Positions 51,195 to 59,681 of a DNA stretch of 64,000 nucleotides are shown here, one piece after another. The position numbers and the translations under genes were made by a program. Numbering within the stretch: the first letter of the stretch is position 1; each line of letters starts with the position of its first letter. A model generated the notes under the pieces. That model had not been told where the DNA came from. It worked only from the letters and a program-made list of their open reading frames with translations, and searched no databases. Source of the stretch: Novosphingobium chloroacetimidivorans (GTDB taxonomy: Bacteria > Pseudomonadota > Alphaproteobacteria > Sphingomonadales > Sphingomonadaceae). The stretch covers positions 83,963-147,962 of the forward strand of contig NZ_JACHLR010000011.1 of the NCBI RefSeq assembly GCF_014204535.1, given 5' to 3'.

Positions 51195-51796
51195 CCACCG
51201 AGACCCGTAACTTCGCCCTCACTGGGCTGAAAATCCGCGCCAAGAGCGATGACAACGAAGGCCGCGCCACTGGGTACGCTGCCGTGTTCAACTCGAACAG
51301 CTATGACCTCGGCGGGTTCGTGGAGCGCATCAACCCCGGCGCGTTCAAGCGCTCGCTTGAAATCGCAGCGGCTGGTGAGACCAACATCCACGCCCTGTGG
51401 GCGCATCGTGATGACTCCCCGCTAGGTTCCACCGCCTCGGGCAAGCTGACCCTCACAGAGGATGACCACGGGCTGGCGTTTGATCTCGACACCGCGCGGT
51501 TCACCCCTGCCCAGTTGGACGCCCTCAAGGACGGCGATCTCAGGATGTCTTTCGGCTTTCGCGTGCTCGACCAGCAGTGGCGTGAGGATGAGGACGGCAA
51601 CATCGAGCGTACCCTGCTCGAAGTCGATGTGTTTGAGATCAGCTTTGTTATCAACCCGGCTTATCCCGCCACCGAAGCGGCGCTTCGTTCGCTTGAGGCT
51701 TGGCGATCAGCACAGAAGCCAGAAAACATCGTGACTGTAGATGAGAATGAGCGCGTCATCTTGTTCAAGCGCGCTCTGAGTAACCGACTGCGGTGA
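51191..51796 (+). CDS. HK97-family prohead protease
   Basis: A 201-residue serine protease that processes the scaffold and capsid. GRATGYAAVFNSNSYDLGGF, the catalytic His in HALWAHRDDSPLGS, and the catalytic Ser in LRMSFGFRVLDQQW are visible, followed by DVFEISFVINPAYPATEAAL. ATG 51191 overlaps the portal stop, so it has no motif of its own. The capsid gene follows. Confidence 0.94.
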   Translation: MTTETRNFALTGLKIRAKSDDNEGRATGYAAVFNSNSYDLGGFVERINPGAFKRSLEIAAAGETNIHALWAHRDDSPLGSTASGKLTLTEDDHGLAFDLDTARFTPAQLDALKDGDLRMSFGFRVLDQQWREDEDGNIERTLLEVDVFEISFVINPAYPATEAALRSLEAWRSAQKPENIVTVDENERVILFKRALSNRLR

Positions 51797-51823
51797 TCGG
51801 AGCGGCCATCATAGGCTACTGAA

Positions 51824-51865
51824 TAAATAGGTTCGTAACCCAATCGATTGGAGCGAACCTACAAC
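51824..51865 (+). promoter_or_regulatory. TAAATA motif and hairpin leader of the capsid gene
   Basis: TAAATA at 51824-51829 is followed by a 36-base leader. AGGTTCG (51829-51835) pairs with CGAACCT (51854-51860) and CCAAT with ATTGG inside. GGAG at 51850-51853 lies within the stem, 12 bases before ATG 51866. Confidence 0.55.
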
Positions 51866-53029
51866 ATGAATACTTTTGAACTTCGCGCGAAGGCGCTGGA
51901 GATTTCCAACAAGGCGGCGCTTGTCATCGCCGAAGCCGCTGATGCCGAGAAGCTGGCCGAAGCACAGCGCATGCTGGACGAGGCCGATGCCCTTGAAGCA
52001 CGCGCCAAGATGCTGGATGCCGTTGAAGCCCGCGCAAAGGCCCATGAGGCCGCTGTTGAGCGTCTGCCCGTCGAGGACACCGTTGTTGAGCAGCGCGGCA
52101 ATGTTGACGCGTCGGCTGACGCGTTCCGTTCGTACCTGCGTGGTGACATCGATTCACGCGAACTGCGCGCCGCTGGTGTTGCAACCGAAGCCGGTGGTGG
52201 CCATCTAGTCCCGAAGGGCTTCGTTCCCGAACTGATTAAGGCTCTGAAGGCCTACGGTCCGATGAATGAAGGCGGTCCGGTCACCTACCTGACCACGGCT
52301 TCGGGCAATCCGCTGTCGATCCCGTCGCTGGACGACACCAACAACAAGGGCGCTCTCATCGCTGAAGGCGCGGAAGTCGATGAGACCAACGTCGCGTTTG
52401 GCCAGAAGTCGCTTGGCGCGTACAAGTTCACCACGGGCGTGATCAAGGTATCGAGCGAACTGCTTCAGGACGCCGCTATCGATCCGGAAAAGATTGTTCG
52501 CGAGGGCATGGCAGAGCGCCTCGGTCGCATCCTCAACGAGATGCTTACGGTAGGCACTGGCACCGGTCAGCCGCAGGGCATTGCGACCGGCGCTTCCGCT
52601 GGCGTGACCAGCGCTGCCGCAACTGCCATCAGCTATGACGACTTCGTCAAGCTGCTGCACTCGGTTGACCCGGCCTATCGCGACAAGGCCGAGTTCATGT
52701 TTGGTGACCCCGTGCTTCTGGCCGCGCGTCTGCTCAAGGATGGCGAAGGCCGTCCCCTGTGGCAGCCCGGCATGGTTGCTGGTGCACCGGCTACCATCCT
52801 TGGTCGCCCGTACCACATCAACCCCTCGATGGCTGGACTTGTCACCGGCGCTGTCTCGGCGCTGGCTGGTGACTTCAGCAAGTTTACGGTCCGCAAGGTT
52901 CGTGACTTCTCGCTCAAGCGACTCGATGAGCGTTTTGCCACCTCCGATCAGGTCGGTTTCGTGGGCTTCGGCCGCTACGACGGCATCGTCACGGACAGCC
53001 GTGCAATCAAGAAGCTGACTCAGGCCTAA
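51866..53029 (+). CDS. HK97-type major capsid protein
   Basis: A 387-residue shell protein. The N-terminal 100 residues are a helical delta/scaffold domain (LVIAEAADAEKLAEAQRMLD) that the protease would remove. The mature fold starts about VATEAGGGHLVPKGFVPELI, with ETNVAFGQKSLGAYKFTTG and LGRPYHINPSMAG typical. ATG 51866 is chosen over TTG 51848. It is the only capsid gene unit: its own leader and an intrinsic terminator bracket it. Confidence 0.95.
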   Translation: MNTFELRAKALEISNKAALVIAEAADAEKLAEAQRMLDEADALEARAKMLDAVEARAKAHEAAVERLPVEDTVVEQRGNVDASADAFRSYLRGDIDSRELRAAGVATEAGGGHLVPKGFVPELIKALKAYGPMNEGGPVTYLTTASGNPLSIPSLDDTNNKGALIAEGAEVDETNVAFGQKSLGAYKFTTGVIKVSSELLQDAAIDPEKIVREGMAERLGRILNEMLTVGTGTGQPQGIATGASAGVTSAAATAISYDDFVKLLHSVDPAYRDKAEFMFGDPVLLAARLLKDGEGRPLWQPGMVAGAPATILGRPYHINPSMAGLVTGAVSALAGDFSKFTVRKVRDFSLKRLDERFATSDQVGFVGFGRYDGIVTDSRAIKKLTQA

Positions 53030-53059
53030 TAAGCCCAGTCACTTCGGTGAACAACATAT

Positions 53060-53087
53060 GGGTCAGTCCGAAAGGACTGGCCCTTTT
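53060..53087 (+). terminator. intrinsic terminator after the capsid gene
   Basis: GGGTCAGTCC-GAAA-GGACTGGCCC then TTTT, 31 bases after the capsid stop. The next TAAATA motif begins 12 bases later. Confidence 0.9.
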
Positions 53088-53098
53088 GCTTGCCCGAA

Positions 53099-53104
53099 TA
53101 AATA
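53099..53104 (+). promoter_or_regulatory. TAAATA motif after the capsid terminator
   Basis: GAATAAATA, spacer ACCAC, ATG 53110. A start-up signal immediately after a terminator strongly suggests a promoter. Confidence 0.6.
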
Positions 53105-53109
53105 ACCAC

Positions 53110-53334
53110 ATGACCAAAGTTCGTATGATCTCGGCCCTTGTTGGCCCCCACATCAATCATCAGCCCGGCGACATCGTCGAAACTGATGAAGCCGCACGCT
53201 GGATCGAGTTCGGTATTGCCGAAGCCGTCTCGGTTGCACGTGTTGCCACCCCGATCGAAACCGCTGAACTGCCGCTGTTTAAGGAGACCGCCAAGCGTCT
53301 CCGCGCCAAAGCCCCGGCCAAGTCGCCAAAGTGA
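53110..53334 (+). CDS. small head-associated phage protein
   Basis: A 74-residue protein beginning MTKVRMISALVGPHINHQPG, then DEAARWIEFGIAEAV, with a basic Ala/Lys tail. Such small proteins commonly lie between the capsid and connector genes; the function is unknown. The start is fixed by the motif, since a longer in-frame start would lie in the terminator. It is followed by an overlapping connector gene. Confidence 0.75.
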   Translation: MTKVRMISALVGPHINHQPGDIVETDEAARWIEFGIAEAVSVARVATPIETAELPLFKETAKRLRAKAPAKSPK

Positions 53335-53876
53335 TGGATTGGACGCGCCTGAAGCGGCTGACAACGCCCTCGATTGACGTGGTATCGATCGCCACGGCGC
53401 GTGATCACTTGCGCGTTGCGCACAACCTCGATGACACCCTGATCGATCGCCTGATTGATACGGCCATAGCCGTTATCGAAGGTCCCACTGGTGCCGGGAT
53501 TCCGCTGCTGCTTTCCCGGTGGCAATTGACGCTCGATCACCTTCCCCGGTGCATCGATCTGGACCTGTGCCCAGTCGCCTCGGTGGACAAGATCACCGTG
53601 GATGGCGTGACACTCGATCCCACGACCTACGTGGTCGATATCGACAGCACACCAGCGCGCATCGTCCTTTGTCACCACACGACATCCTGCCTCAAGCTGG
53701 GCAGCGTCAAGGTCGAGTTCACCGCTGGGTATGAGACCATCCCGGCAGACCTTGTGCACGCAATCCTGATGCTTGTGGCTCACTTTTACGAACACCGTGA
53801 AGCGGCGTCTGCTGTCGATCTCAAGGACGTTCCGTTCGCGGTCAACGCCATCCTTGCAAGGTATCGCGCATACTGA
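53334..53876 (+). CDS. head-tail connector protein (gp6-like)
   Basis: A 180-residue adaptor that extends the portal. SIATARDHLRVAHNLDDTLI, ATAIAVIEGPTGAG-like and DLVHAILMLVAHFYEHREAA are typical of the HK97 gp6 family. Start ATG 53334 overlaps the preceding stop (TGATG). It precedes the head-closure gene. Confidence 0.9.
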   Translation: MDWTRLKRLTTPSIDVVSIATARDHLRVAHNLDDTLIDRLIDTAIAVIEGPTGAGIPLLLSRWQLTLDHLPRCIDLDLCPVASVDKITVDGVTLDPTTYVVDIDSTPARIVLCHHTTSCLKLGSVKVEFTAGYETIPADLVHAILMLVAHFYEHREAASAVDLKDVPFAVNAILARYRAY

Positions 53877-54235
53877 TGGCCTATGTCCCGCCTCCTACCG
53901 GCGCTTATCGCCACGTGGTGCGCATCGAGCGCAAGTCCTCCATTGTGGACGGCTACGGCAACCCGATCGCTGACGGCTGGGCAGTCGTGCCGGGCTTGGA
54001 GCGCATTGCCGCTGCTATCGCTGCGCAGCGCGGTGGTGAGGAGGTGCGATCCATGCGCGCCAGCGGGATCGATCGCTTTGACGTGACACTGCGCATCCCG
54101 GTAGCTGACATCACGATCGGTGATCGCATGATCGATCACAACGATGCGGCCTACGATATCCTGTGGATCGGCGACCTTGAAGGCCGTGGTCGGCAGATCA
54201 ACGTGACGGCCCAGCGCGGTGGTCTGAATGATTAG
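53876..54235 (+). CDS. phage head closure protein
   Basis: A 119-residue adaptor of the SPP1 gp16/HK97 gp7 type. RHVVRIERKSSIVDGYGNPI, then RGGEEVRSMRASGIDRFDVT and AYDILWIGDLEGRGRQINVT, are typical of this family. It begins in an overlap with the connector stop and overlaps the next gene by eight bases. Confidence 0.9.
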   Translation: MAYVPPPTGAYRHVVRIERKSSIVDGYGNPIADGWAVVPGLERIAAAIAAQRGGEEVRSMRASGIDRFDVTLRIPVADITIGDRMIDHNDAAYDILWIGDLEGRGRQINVTAQRGGLND

Positions 54236-54635
54236 GACAACCACCGACACGCGCGAGATCGACGCCTTCGCGGCACGGCTGGGGCGCATGCCCGCTGCCG
54301 TTCGGCAGCGGATTGATGAGGTGAATCGCAAAGTCGCCACGGCCATGCTCAAGAGGGGCAAGATCATCACCCCGCGCACAGAGGACGCGCCCCATCTCGG
54401 GGACTCGATCGAACTCACGGTCGGCGACAGCCGGTTGATGGAGTATAGCGTCAGCGTGGGCGACAGCGCCCTCGTCTACGCTGTGCCGCTGGAGTTTGGC
54501 CATGTCGCCCGTGATGGCAGCCACGTGCCAGCAAATCCATTTTGGGTCCCGCTAACGCGCATCTACCGCAAACGCCACCGTAGCAACCTTCGCACCGCGC
54601 TCCGCAAGGTTTTCAAGCAGGAGTTAGGGCTGTGA
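54228..54635 (+). CDS. HK97 gp10-family tail connector
   Basis: A 135-residue protein at the head-tail interface. RKVATAMLKRGKIITPRTED, VPLEFGHVARDGSHVPANPF and WVPLTRIYRKR are characteristic of gp10-like proteins. It is coupled by overlap on both sides. Confidence 0.9.
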   Translation: MIRTTTDTREIDAFAARLGRMPAAVRQRIDEVNRKVATAMLKRGKIITPRTEDAPHLGDSIELTVGDSRLMEYSVSVGDSALVYAVPLEFGHVARDGSHVPANPFWVPLTRIYRKRHRSNLRTALRKVFKQELGL

Positions 54636-55003
54636 TCGATCCATCGCTGCCGCTGCAAGCGGCCATATATCAAGCGCTCATCACGGCTGGCGTCAGCAAC
54701 GTCTACGCCACCGTTCCGGTTGGCACCTCCTTGCCTTGGACCGTCATCGGTGACGATCAGGTCCTAGCCGCATTCGAGGCGGCCGAGATGTATGACTGCT
54801 TCACCCAAATCCACGTTTTCGGCCGCAAGCCTGATCACAAGGTGCAGGCCGGGCTGGTCATGACAGCGCTACGGGACCCCATCGAGATCGATGGCTTCGG
54901 CATCGTCGAACACGGGTTTGAGGATTCCAAGAACATCGATGAAAAGGACAATCAGATCGGGCACGTTGTCTTGACGTTCCGCTACCTGCTACAGCCGATC
55001 TAA
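54632..55003 (+). CDS. DUF3168 tail completion protein
   Basis: A 123-residue tail terminator-type protein. LPLQAAIYQALITAGVSNVY, PWTVIGDDQVLAAFEA, and GHVVLTFRYLLQPI show the DUF3168 pattern. GTG 54632 starts within the previous gene's end. It closes the connector operon. Confidence 0.9.
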   Translation: MIDPSLPLQAAIYQALITAGVSNVYATVPVGTSLPWTVIGDDQVLAAFEAAEMYDCFTQIHVFGRKPDHKVQAGLVMTALRDPIEIDGFGIVEHGFEDSKNIDEKDNQIGHVVLTFRYLLQPI

Positions 55004-55016
55004 TCGTACTCCTGAA

Positions 55017-55056
55017 TAAATAGCTCCTGATAGACTATCAAACAGGAGTTCCTTCA
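55017..55056 (+). promoter_or_regulatory. TAAATA motif and hairpin leader of the tail tube gene
   Basis: TAAATA at 55017-55022 is followed by a 34-base leader. CTCCTG (55024-55029) pairs with CAGGAG (55043-55048), and inside GATAG-A-CTATC forms an inner stem. The AGGAG ribosome site is in the stem, eight bases before ATG 55057. Confidence 0.55.
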
Positions 55057-55485
55057 ATGTCCTACATCATCCCCGTCATGGGTGAGACCATCCTCGTCAA
55101 GGTTGGCAACGGCGCTTCCCCCGAAGTGTTTTCTGCACCGACCCTGATCAACACGTCGCGTTCTATTTCGTTCTCGACCAGCACTGAAACTGATCAGCTT
55201 ATCGATCTCGATGACCAGTCGGCACCTGCCCAGACCGTCCGCCGCGTGACCAGCACCGACTGCAAGATCGATGGCGAGGGCATGATCAACCGAGGTGACG
55301 TTTTTGAGTGGCTCGACTGGGCGCAGAGCGGCAAGATCAAGAATTGCCAGATCACCGATGGCACCGTCCTCGTCGAGGGTCCTTTCGTGCTGTCATCGTT
55401 CCAGTTCGGGGGCGAACGCCTCAAGTCCGCGACTGGCCAGCTAACGCTTGAGCAGGCTGGAGCGGTGGAAGTCACCGAAATCTGA
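55057..55485 (+). CDS. major tail tube protein
   Basis: A 142-residue tube subunit. The start SYIIPVMGETILVKVGNGAS, then PTLINTSRSISFSTSTETDQ and VLSSFQFGGERLKSATGQLT, is typical of the phage tail tube family. It stands alone between DUF3168 and the chaperones, as is usual, and has its own leadered start. Confidence 0.92.
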   Translation: MSYIIPVMGETILVKVGNGASPEVFSAPTLINTSRSISFSTSTETDQLIDLDDQSAPAQTVRRVTSTDCKIDGEGMINRGDVFEWLDWAQSGKIKNCQITDGTVLVEGPFVLSSFQFGGERLKSATGQLTLEQAGAVEVTEI

Positions 55486-55515
55486 TCACCTGACACGGGG
55501 TTGTTCATAACGGGA

Positions 55516-55521
55516 TAAATA
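55516..55521 (+). promoter_or_regulatory. TAAATA motif before the chaperone gene
   Basis: GGATAAATACC, spacer five bases, ATG 55527. No Shine-Dalgarno sequence. Confidence 0.55.
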
Positions 55522-55526
55522 CCTGC

Positions 55527-55916
55527 ATGAGCAACCCCATTAAGACCCGTTCCGCCATCCTTGAAAACGTCTTTGTAGGCGAAGGCTATTTCGATCTCTG
55601 CCTGAAAATTGGCGAACTCATTACATTGCAAGAACGGACCGGCGTCGGTCCCTTTGTTCTGGCGAACCGCCTAATCATGGGCGAATGGCGCGTCGAGGAT
55701 GTGATCGAGACCATTCGGCTGGGCTTGATCGGTGGCGGCATGGATAACCGCAACGCTTACGATCTCGTCACCCGTACGATCGTCGAGGGCAACATCTTTG
55801 ACTACGCGGCCATCGCTGGCAGCGTGGTGATGACCGCCATCATGGGCGTGGATGATGAGCAGCCTGATGCCGATGAGGAGTCCGACGCAAATTTTCCGAT
55901 AGCCCCAATGGATTGA
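55527..55916 (+). CDS. tail assembly chaperone (GTA TAC-like)
   Basis: A 129-residue protein similar to the gene transfer agent tail chaperone family: FVGEGYFDLCLKIGELITLQ, GVGPFVLANRLIMGEWRVED, VIETIRLGLIGGG. It ends in an acidic tail. An A-AAT-TTT slippery heptamer at 55889-55895, near its end, would shift ribosomes into the following frame, making a longer form. Confidence 0.85.
   Translation: MSNPIKTRSAILENVFVGEGYFDLCLKIGELITLQERTGVGPFVLANRLIMGEWRVEDVIETIRLGLIGGGMDNRNAYDLVTRTIVEGNIFDYAAIAGSVVMTAIMGVDDEQPDADEESDANFPIAPMD
55889..55895 (+). promoter_or_regulatory. candidate -1 frameshift site
   Basis: A AAT TTT in zero frame matches the X-XXY-YYZ rule. The -1 frame is open through to 56134 without a stop. 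No strong downstream stem was identified. Confidence 0.5.
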
Positions 55917-56134
55917 TCCGCTGGGGCAAGTTCTACGAAAATGGCGGCGCTGCTGGTTACACACCACGTGAAATCAAAGACATGTCCCTTTGGGAGTACA
56001 CCTTCGCACTCTCGGGATTCGGCAAGTTCCACTCAGGCACTGATGAGAAAATAAGTGCACCGAGTGAGGATGAATTCGAAAGGTGGATGTCGCTCTACGG
56101 CGCACCAAGCACGTCGATTAAGGCCGATCAATAA
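55895..56134 (+). CDS. -1 frame extension of the tail chaperone (GT-like)
   Basis: About 79 further codons (with IRWGKFYENGGAAGYTPREI, DMSLWEYTFALSGFGKFHSG) in the -1 frame relative to the chaperone. A TTG at 55913 could start it independently, but neither a ribosome site nor a TAAATA motif is present. A fusion by frameshift, as for lambda G-GT, fits better. The product would be about 202 residues. It precedes the tape measure gene, where GT-type proteins act. Confidence 0.7.
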   Translation, partial: SDSPNGLIRWGKFYENGGAAGYTPREIKDMSLWEYTFALSGFGKFHSGTDEKISAPSEDEFERWMSLYGAPSTSIKADQ

Positions 56135-56137
56135 ATA
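56132..56137 (+). promoter_or_regulatory. TAAATA motif before the tape measure gene
   Basis: CAATAAATA, spacer GAGGC, ATG 56143. The motif overlaps the preceding stop. Confidence 0.55.
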
Positions 56138-56142
56138 GAGGC

Positions 56143-59082
56143 ATGGCCTCTTCTAACGCTTTAACGACCCGCTTTGCCGCTGACATCGGTCAGTTTGAAC
56201 GCGAACTTCGCCGCCTTCAGAACCTCAACGCTCGCGCGGCTGCCCGGCTGGCTGCCGATCAGGCACGTGCTGCCCAGCGTTCGGCGCGCGCTTGGAACGA
56301 CAACGACCCAAGCAAGCACCTCCAGCGTCAGATCAGCAGCATGCGTGATCAAATCACGCGTTTCGCGCCTGTGCTTGCGGGCATGTGGGGCGCGGCTGAA
56401 GTCCTGCGCGCGGCGGATACTTGGACCCGGTTCACTAACTCGCTCAAGGTTGCTGGCATCGAGATGCTGCAACTCAAAGGGGTGCAGGAACAGCTATTCG
56501 CAATTGCACAGCAGAACGGCGTCGAGATCGAAGCCCTTGGCGTCCTCTACGGCAAGTCGGCTGGATCGGCAAAAGAACTCGGCGCGTCTCAGGCGGACCT
56601 GATTAAGTTCACTTCCACTGTTGCCACCGCTCTCAAGGTGCAAGGTGGATCGGCAGAATCCGCAGGCGGCGCTCTGCACCAGCTTGCGCAAGCGCTTGGT
56701 GGTGGCAAGATTCAGGCCGAAGAGTACAACTCCATTATTGATGGCGCACGCCCTCTACTTGAGGCCGCTGCGGCGGGCAACAAGAAGTGGGGCGGCTCGG
56801 TAGCTGCACTGACCAAGGATGTTAAAGCGGGCAAAGTAACGTCAAAAGCGTTCTTCGACGCTATTCTGGCTGGCTCATCGATACTTGATGAAAAGGCCGC
56901 GAAGGCGGCCACCACGCTCTCACAGGCGTTCACCGTCTTGAGCAATTCGTTCACGCAGTTCGTTGGCCAAAGCAACCAAGCGTCAGGCGCAACCCTCATT
57001 CTGGTGGAGGCCATCAAGGCGCTGGCCAACAACTTGCCAGCGGTAGCCACCGCCCTCACGGTCATTGCCGGGCTCTATACCGCCACCTTCATCCCCGGTA
57101 TTGCTCGGGCCACCACGGCGCTGGCAGCCAATGCCGCCGCAGCCGTTTCGTCCGCTGCCGTCTACAATGTGGCGAGCCGATCGATCGCGGCCGGTGCCAC
57201 CACGATGAACGTGGCCACGCGTGCCGCCTCGGCCTTGACGGCCGTCTTGGGTGGACCGCTGGGCATCGCCTTGACCGCCATTGCCGCTGGTATGGCTTAT
57301 TGGGCCTATTCAACGGCGACGGCCAACGCCCGGACTGCTGATCTACAGGCACAGGTCAGCGAACTCGCCACCAAGCTGGATATCGAGGCTGATGCGGCCA
57401 CCAACGCGGCAGCCGCCACCGGCAACGTCAGCAAGGCCAGTGTGATCGCTGGGGCAAAGACGCGTGGCCTCGCTGTGGATGTCGCCACCCTCACGGACAA
57501 GTACCAGTTATTGGCCGAAGCCGCGCGTCAGGCAGCATATGACATCGCGAAGGCTGCGGTGATTGATGCCCAGACCAACTACAACAAGAAGGTCGCAGAG
57601 GAGACGGCCAAGGCAACCCCGACCGTTTCGGTTCTCGGCCGCGATCCTAAGGATCGCCAGCTTGGTATCAACGACGGCCGTCAGGTCTACGCGAAACAGG
57701 GTGAGGATGCCGCCAAGAACTCACCTGAGGCGCGCGCCTTGGCACAGGCGAAAGCCGTTGAGAACGAATTGCGCGATCCCAAGTCCCGCGCGGCATTTGT
57801 GGAAAGGCCCGGCAAGCCCGCGCCTGCCGATCCCGCGAAGAAAAAGCCCGGCAAAAAGGGCAGCACGCCAAGTGACGGCACCGATGAAGCGCGTCAGCTT
57901 GAGATCGAGCGCCGTCAGCTACTCCTGCAAGAGACCGTCGATCTCGGCGAGAAGTTGAAGCTACAGCGTGAGATTTTGGCCCTCCAGACTGAGGAAAAGC
58001 TCGATGCGATCCAGCAGCGGGTCACCTCTGGTCAGTTGACCAAGGCAGGTGCCGAGACCCTGACGGCAAAAACCAAGGAACTGGCAGCGATCGAGGAGGC
58101 CAACATTGTCGCGGCCAACACGCGCGAGGTGGCAGAGCGCACGCGTAAGCTGGCAGAGGAGGATGCCGAACTTGCTGCTGACAAGCTGCGCACCGAAGCC
58201 GATCTACTTGAGGATCGCGCCAAGGTCGCGCGTACCACGTCCAAGCAGCACCAACTGGAACTCGATGCTTTGCAGAAGCGGCAGGAAGCCGATCGTCTGG
58301 AGTTTCAGGTCCGTCGCCAGCAGTATGAGGCTGACCTCATCCTGTTGGGCCTCACCCGCGACCGAATCGACTCGATGCTGGCCCAAATGGACAAGACCTT
58401 TGAGGATGGCCAGCAGCGCCAGACCGACGAAAAGACGCGTGAGCAGTCCAAGGACAACCCCTCTGTTCGTGGTCGGATCAAGGAACACGCGGACTCTTTC
58501 GGCACGTTGAATGCCCAGCTTGGTGACATCGCAAACGGCGCGCTCGATGATATCACCTCGGGATTCACCGATGCCATCATGGGCGCAAAGTCGTTCCAAG
58601 AGGCAATCGGCGACATGGCCAAGTCGGTCATCGCCAGCCTCATCAAGATGGCGGTCCAATTTGTGATTTTCGAGGCTATCGGGCAGGCGCTGGGCATCAA
58701 GGGTCTGGGCAAGAGCGCGCTCGGCATCAGCAAGCAGCCGTCGCCCGGCGTAAGCGTCGGTCGAAACGTCGCGGGTACTAACAATTGGCGAGGTGGCCTC
58801 ACGACCGTAGGCGAAAATGGCAAGGAGTTGGTCTACCTGCCCGGTGGCAGCCAGATCGCGCCGAACAACTTGCTCTCGACCGCCCTACAGCAGAACACGC
58901 AAGGTCGCGCCTCGGCTGGTAACACCACGGTGATCAATACCACCGTGAACGCTAACGACGCGGTCTTAACCCATACCGTCAAGGGCTGGATTCAGACCAG
59001 TCAAATGCAGGCTGTACAAGCAGCCCAGAAAATGACTAACCGCGATCAGACAAGGCGCAACCGCAACACCCTCTACAGGTAA
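56143..59082 (+). CDS. tail tape measure protein
   Basis: A 979-residue helical protein that sets tail length. The N-terminal tape measure domain has DPSKHLQRQISSMRDQITRF, then AEVLRAADTWTRFTNSLKVA and AGGALHQLAQALGGGKIQAE EYNSI. Hydrophobic segments lie at about 280-420, and a long charged coiled coil at about 560-800. The C-terminus carries EAIGDMAKSVIASLIKMAVQ FVIFEA, and GLTTVGENGKELVYLPGGSQ is typical of the family. It is the longest late gene, as expected. Confidence 0.94.
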   Translation: MASSNALTTRFAADIGQFERELRRLQNLNARAAARLAADQARAAQRSARAWNDNDPSKHLQRQISSMRDQITRFAPVLAGMWGAAEVLRAADTWTRFTNSLKVAGIEMLQLKGVQEQLFAIAQQNGVEIEALGVLYGKSAGSAKELGASQADLIKFTSTVATALKVQGGSAESAGGALHQLAQALGGGKIQAEEYNSIIDGARPLLEAAAAGNKKWGGSVAALTKDVKAGKVTSKAFFDAILAGSSILDEKAAKAATTLSQAFTVLSNSFTQFVGQSNQASGATLILVEAIKALANNLPAVATALTVIAGLYTATFIPGIARATTALAANAAAAVSSAAVYNVASRSIAAGATTMNVATRAASALTAVLGGPLGIALTAIAAGMAYWAYSTATANARTADLQAQVSELATKLDIEADAATNAAAATGNVSKASVIAGAKTRGLAVDVATLTDKYQLLAEAARQAAYDIAKAAVIDAQTNYNKKVAEETAKATPTVSVLGRDPKDRQLGINDGRQVYAKQGEDAAKNSPEARALAQAKAVENELRDPKSRAAFVERPGKPAPADPAKKKPGKKGSTPSDGTDEARQLEIERRQLLLQETVDLGEKLKLQREILALQTEEKLDAIQQRVTSGQLTKAGAETLTAKTKELAAIEEANIVAANTREVAERTRKLAEEDAELAADKLRTEADLLEDRAKVARTTSKQHQLELDALQKRQEADRLEFQVRRQQYEADLILLGLTRDRIDSMLAQMDKTFEDGQQRQTDEKTREQSKDNPSVRGRIKEHADSFGTLNAQLGDIANGALDDITSGFTDAIMGAKSFQEAIGDMAKSVIASLIKMAVQFVIFEAIGQALGIKGLGKSALGISKQPSPGVSVGRNVAGTNNWRGGLTTVGENGKELVYLPGGSQIAPNNLLSTALQQNTQGRASAGNTTVINTTVNANDAVLTHTVKGWIQTSQMQAVQAAQKMTNRDQTRRNRNTLYR

Positions 59083-59091
59083 GGAAATAGT

Positions 59092-59117
59092 CGCCATCGG
59101 ATAAATATCCGATGGCG
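59092..59117. promoter_or_regulatory. perfect palindrome around TAAATA at the 59112 start
   Basis: CGCCATCGGATA-AA-TATCCGATGGCG is a perfect 12-bp inverted repeat that contains the TAAATA motif and the ATG 59112 start. Confidence 0.6.
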
Positions 59118-59681
59118 ATAGTCTTTCCTCAAATACCGTTCGGTAGCAACACCGAAATTACGCTGAACACCTCGGCTGCTGATCTCAAGCCGTTTCTTGC
59201 AGGCCCGGTGCAGCGTCTCGCTCGACTTGGTGACAAGTGGTCGCTCAAGATCGAATGCCGCAAGATGTTCGCCAAGCAGGCTGGCCCCGTCATTGCCGCC
59301 CTCATCGCTGGGCTGGCTGAACTTGTCATCATCGACCTGCCACAGCCCGGCATCGATACCAGCAAGTGGACCACCGGCAACATCGCGGCTCCCGCCACTG
59401 GTGGGCGGCAGATCGTGGTCAGCGGCGGCGGCGCGCCCAAGGTCGTGGGTCAGATGATCTCGATCGAGCGCCTCGGGGTCCACTACCTGCACCAGATCAC
59501 TGCCGTGAACGGGGCAAACCTCACGATCCAACCCGCGCTCAAGACCCCGCTTGCCGCTGGTGAACCGGTCGAGTTCGCGCGTCCGAAACTCATGGGCTTC
59601 GTTGCAGGTAACGCGGCTGGTTGGACCGTTGGGCTGGCTGAAAACACCGGCCTCTCATTCGTCATCGATGAGGCGGTCTGA
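59112..59681 (+). CDS. phage tail protein of unknown role
   Basis: A 189-residue protein after the tape measure gene (VFPQIPFGSNTEITLNTSAA, RLARLGDKWSLKIECRKMFA, VEFARPKLMGFVAGNAAGWT). Its position suggests a distal tail or tail-tip subunit, like the DUF2460 position of gene transfer agents, but no family motif was recognised. TAAATA four bases upstream sets the start. It overlaps the next gene by one base. Confidence 0.75.
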   Translation: MAIVFPQIPFGSNTEITLNTSAADLKPFLAGPVQRLARLGDKWSLKIECRKMFAKQAGPVIAALIAGLAELVIIDLPQPGIDTSKWTTGNIAAPATGGRQIVVSGGGAPKVVGQMISIERLGVHYLHQITAVNGANLTIQPALKTPLAAGEPVEFARPKLMGFVAGNAAGWTVGLAENTGLSFVIDEAV

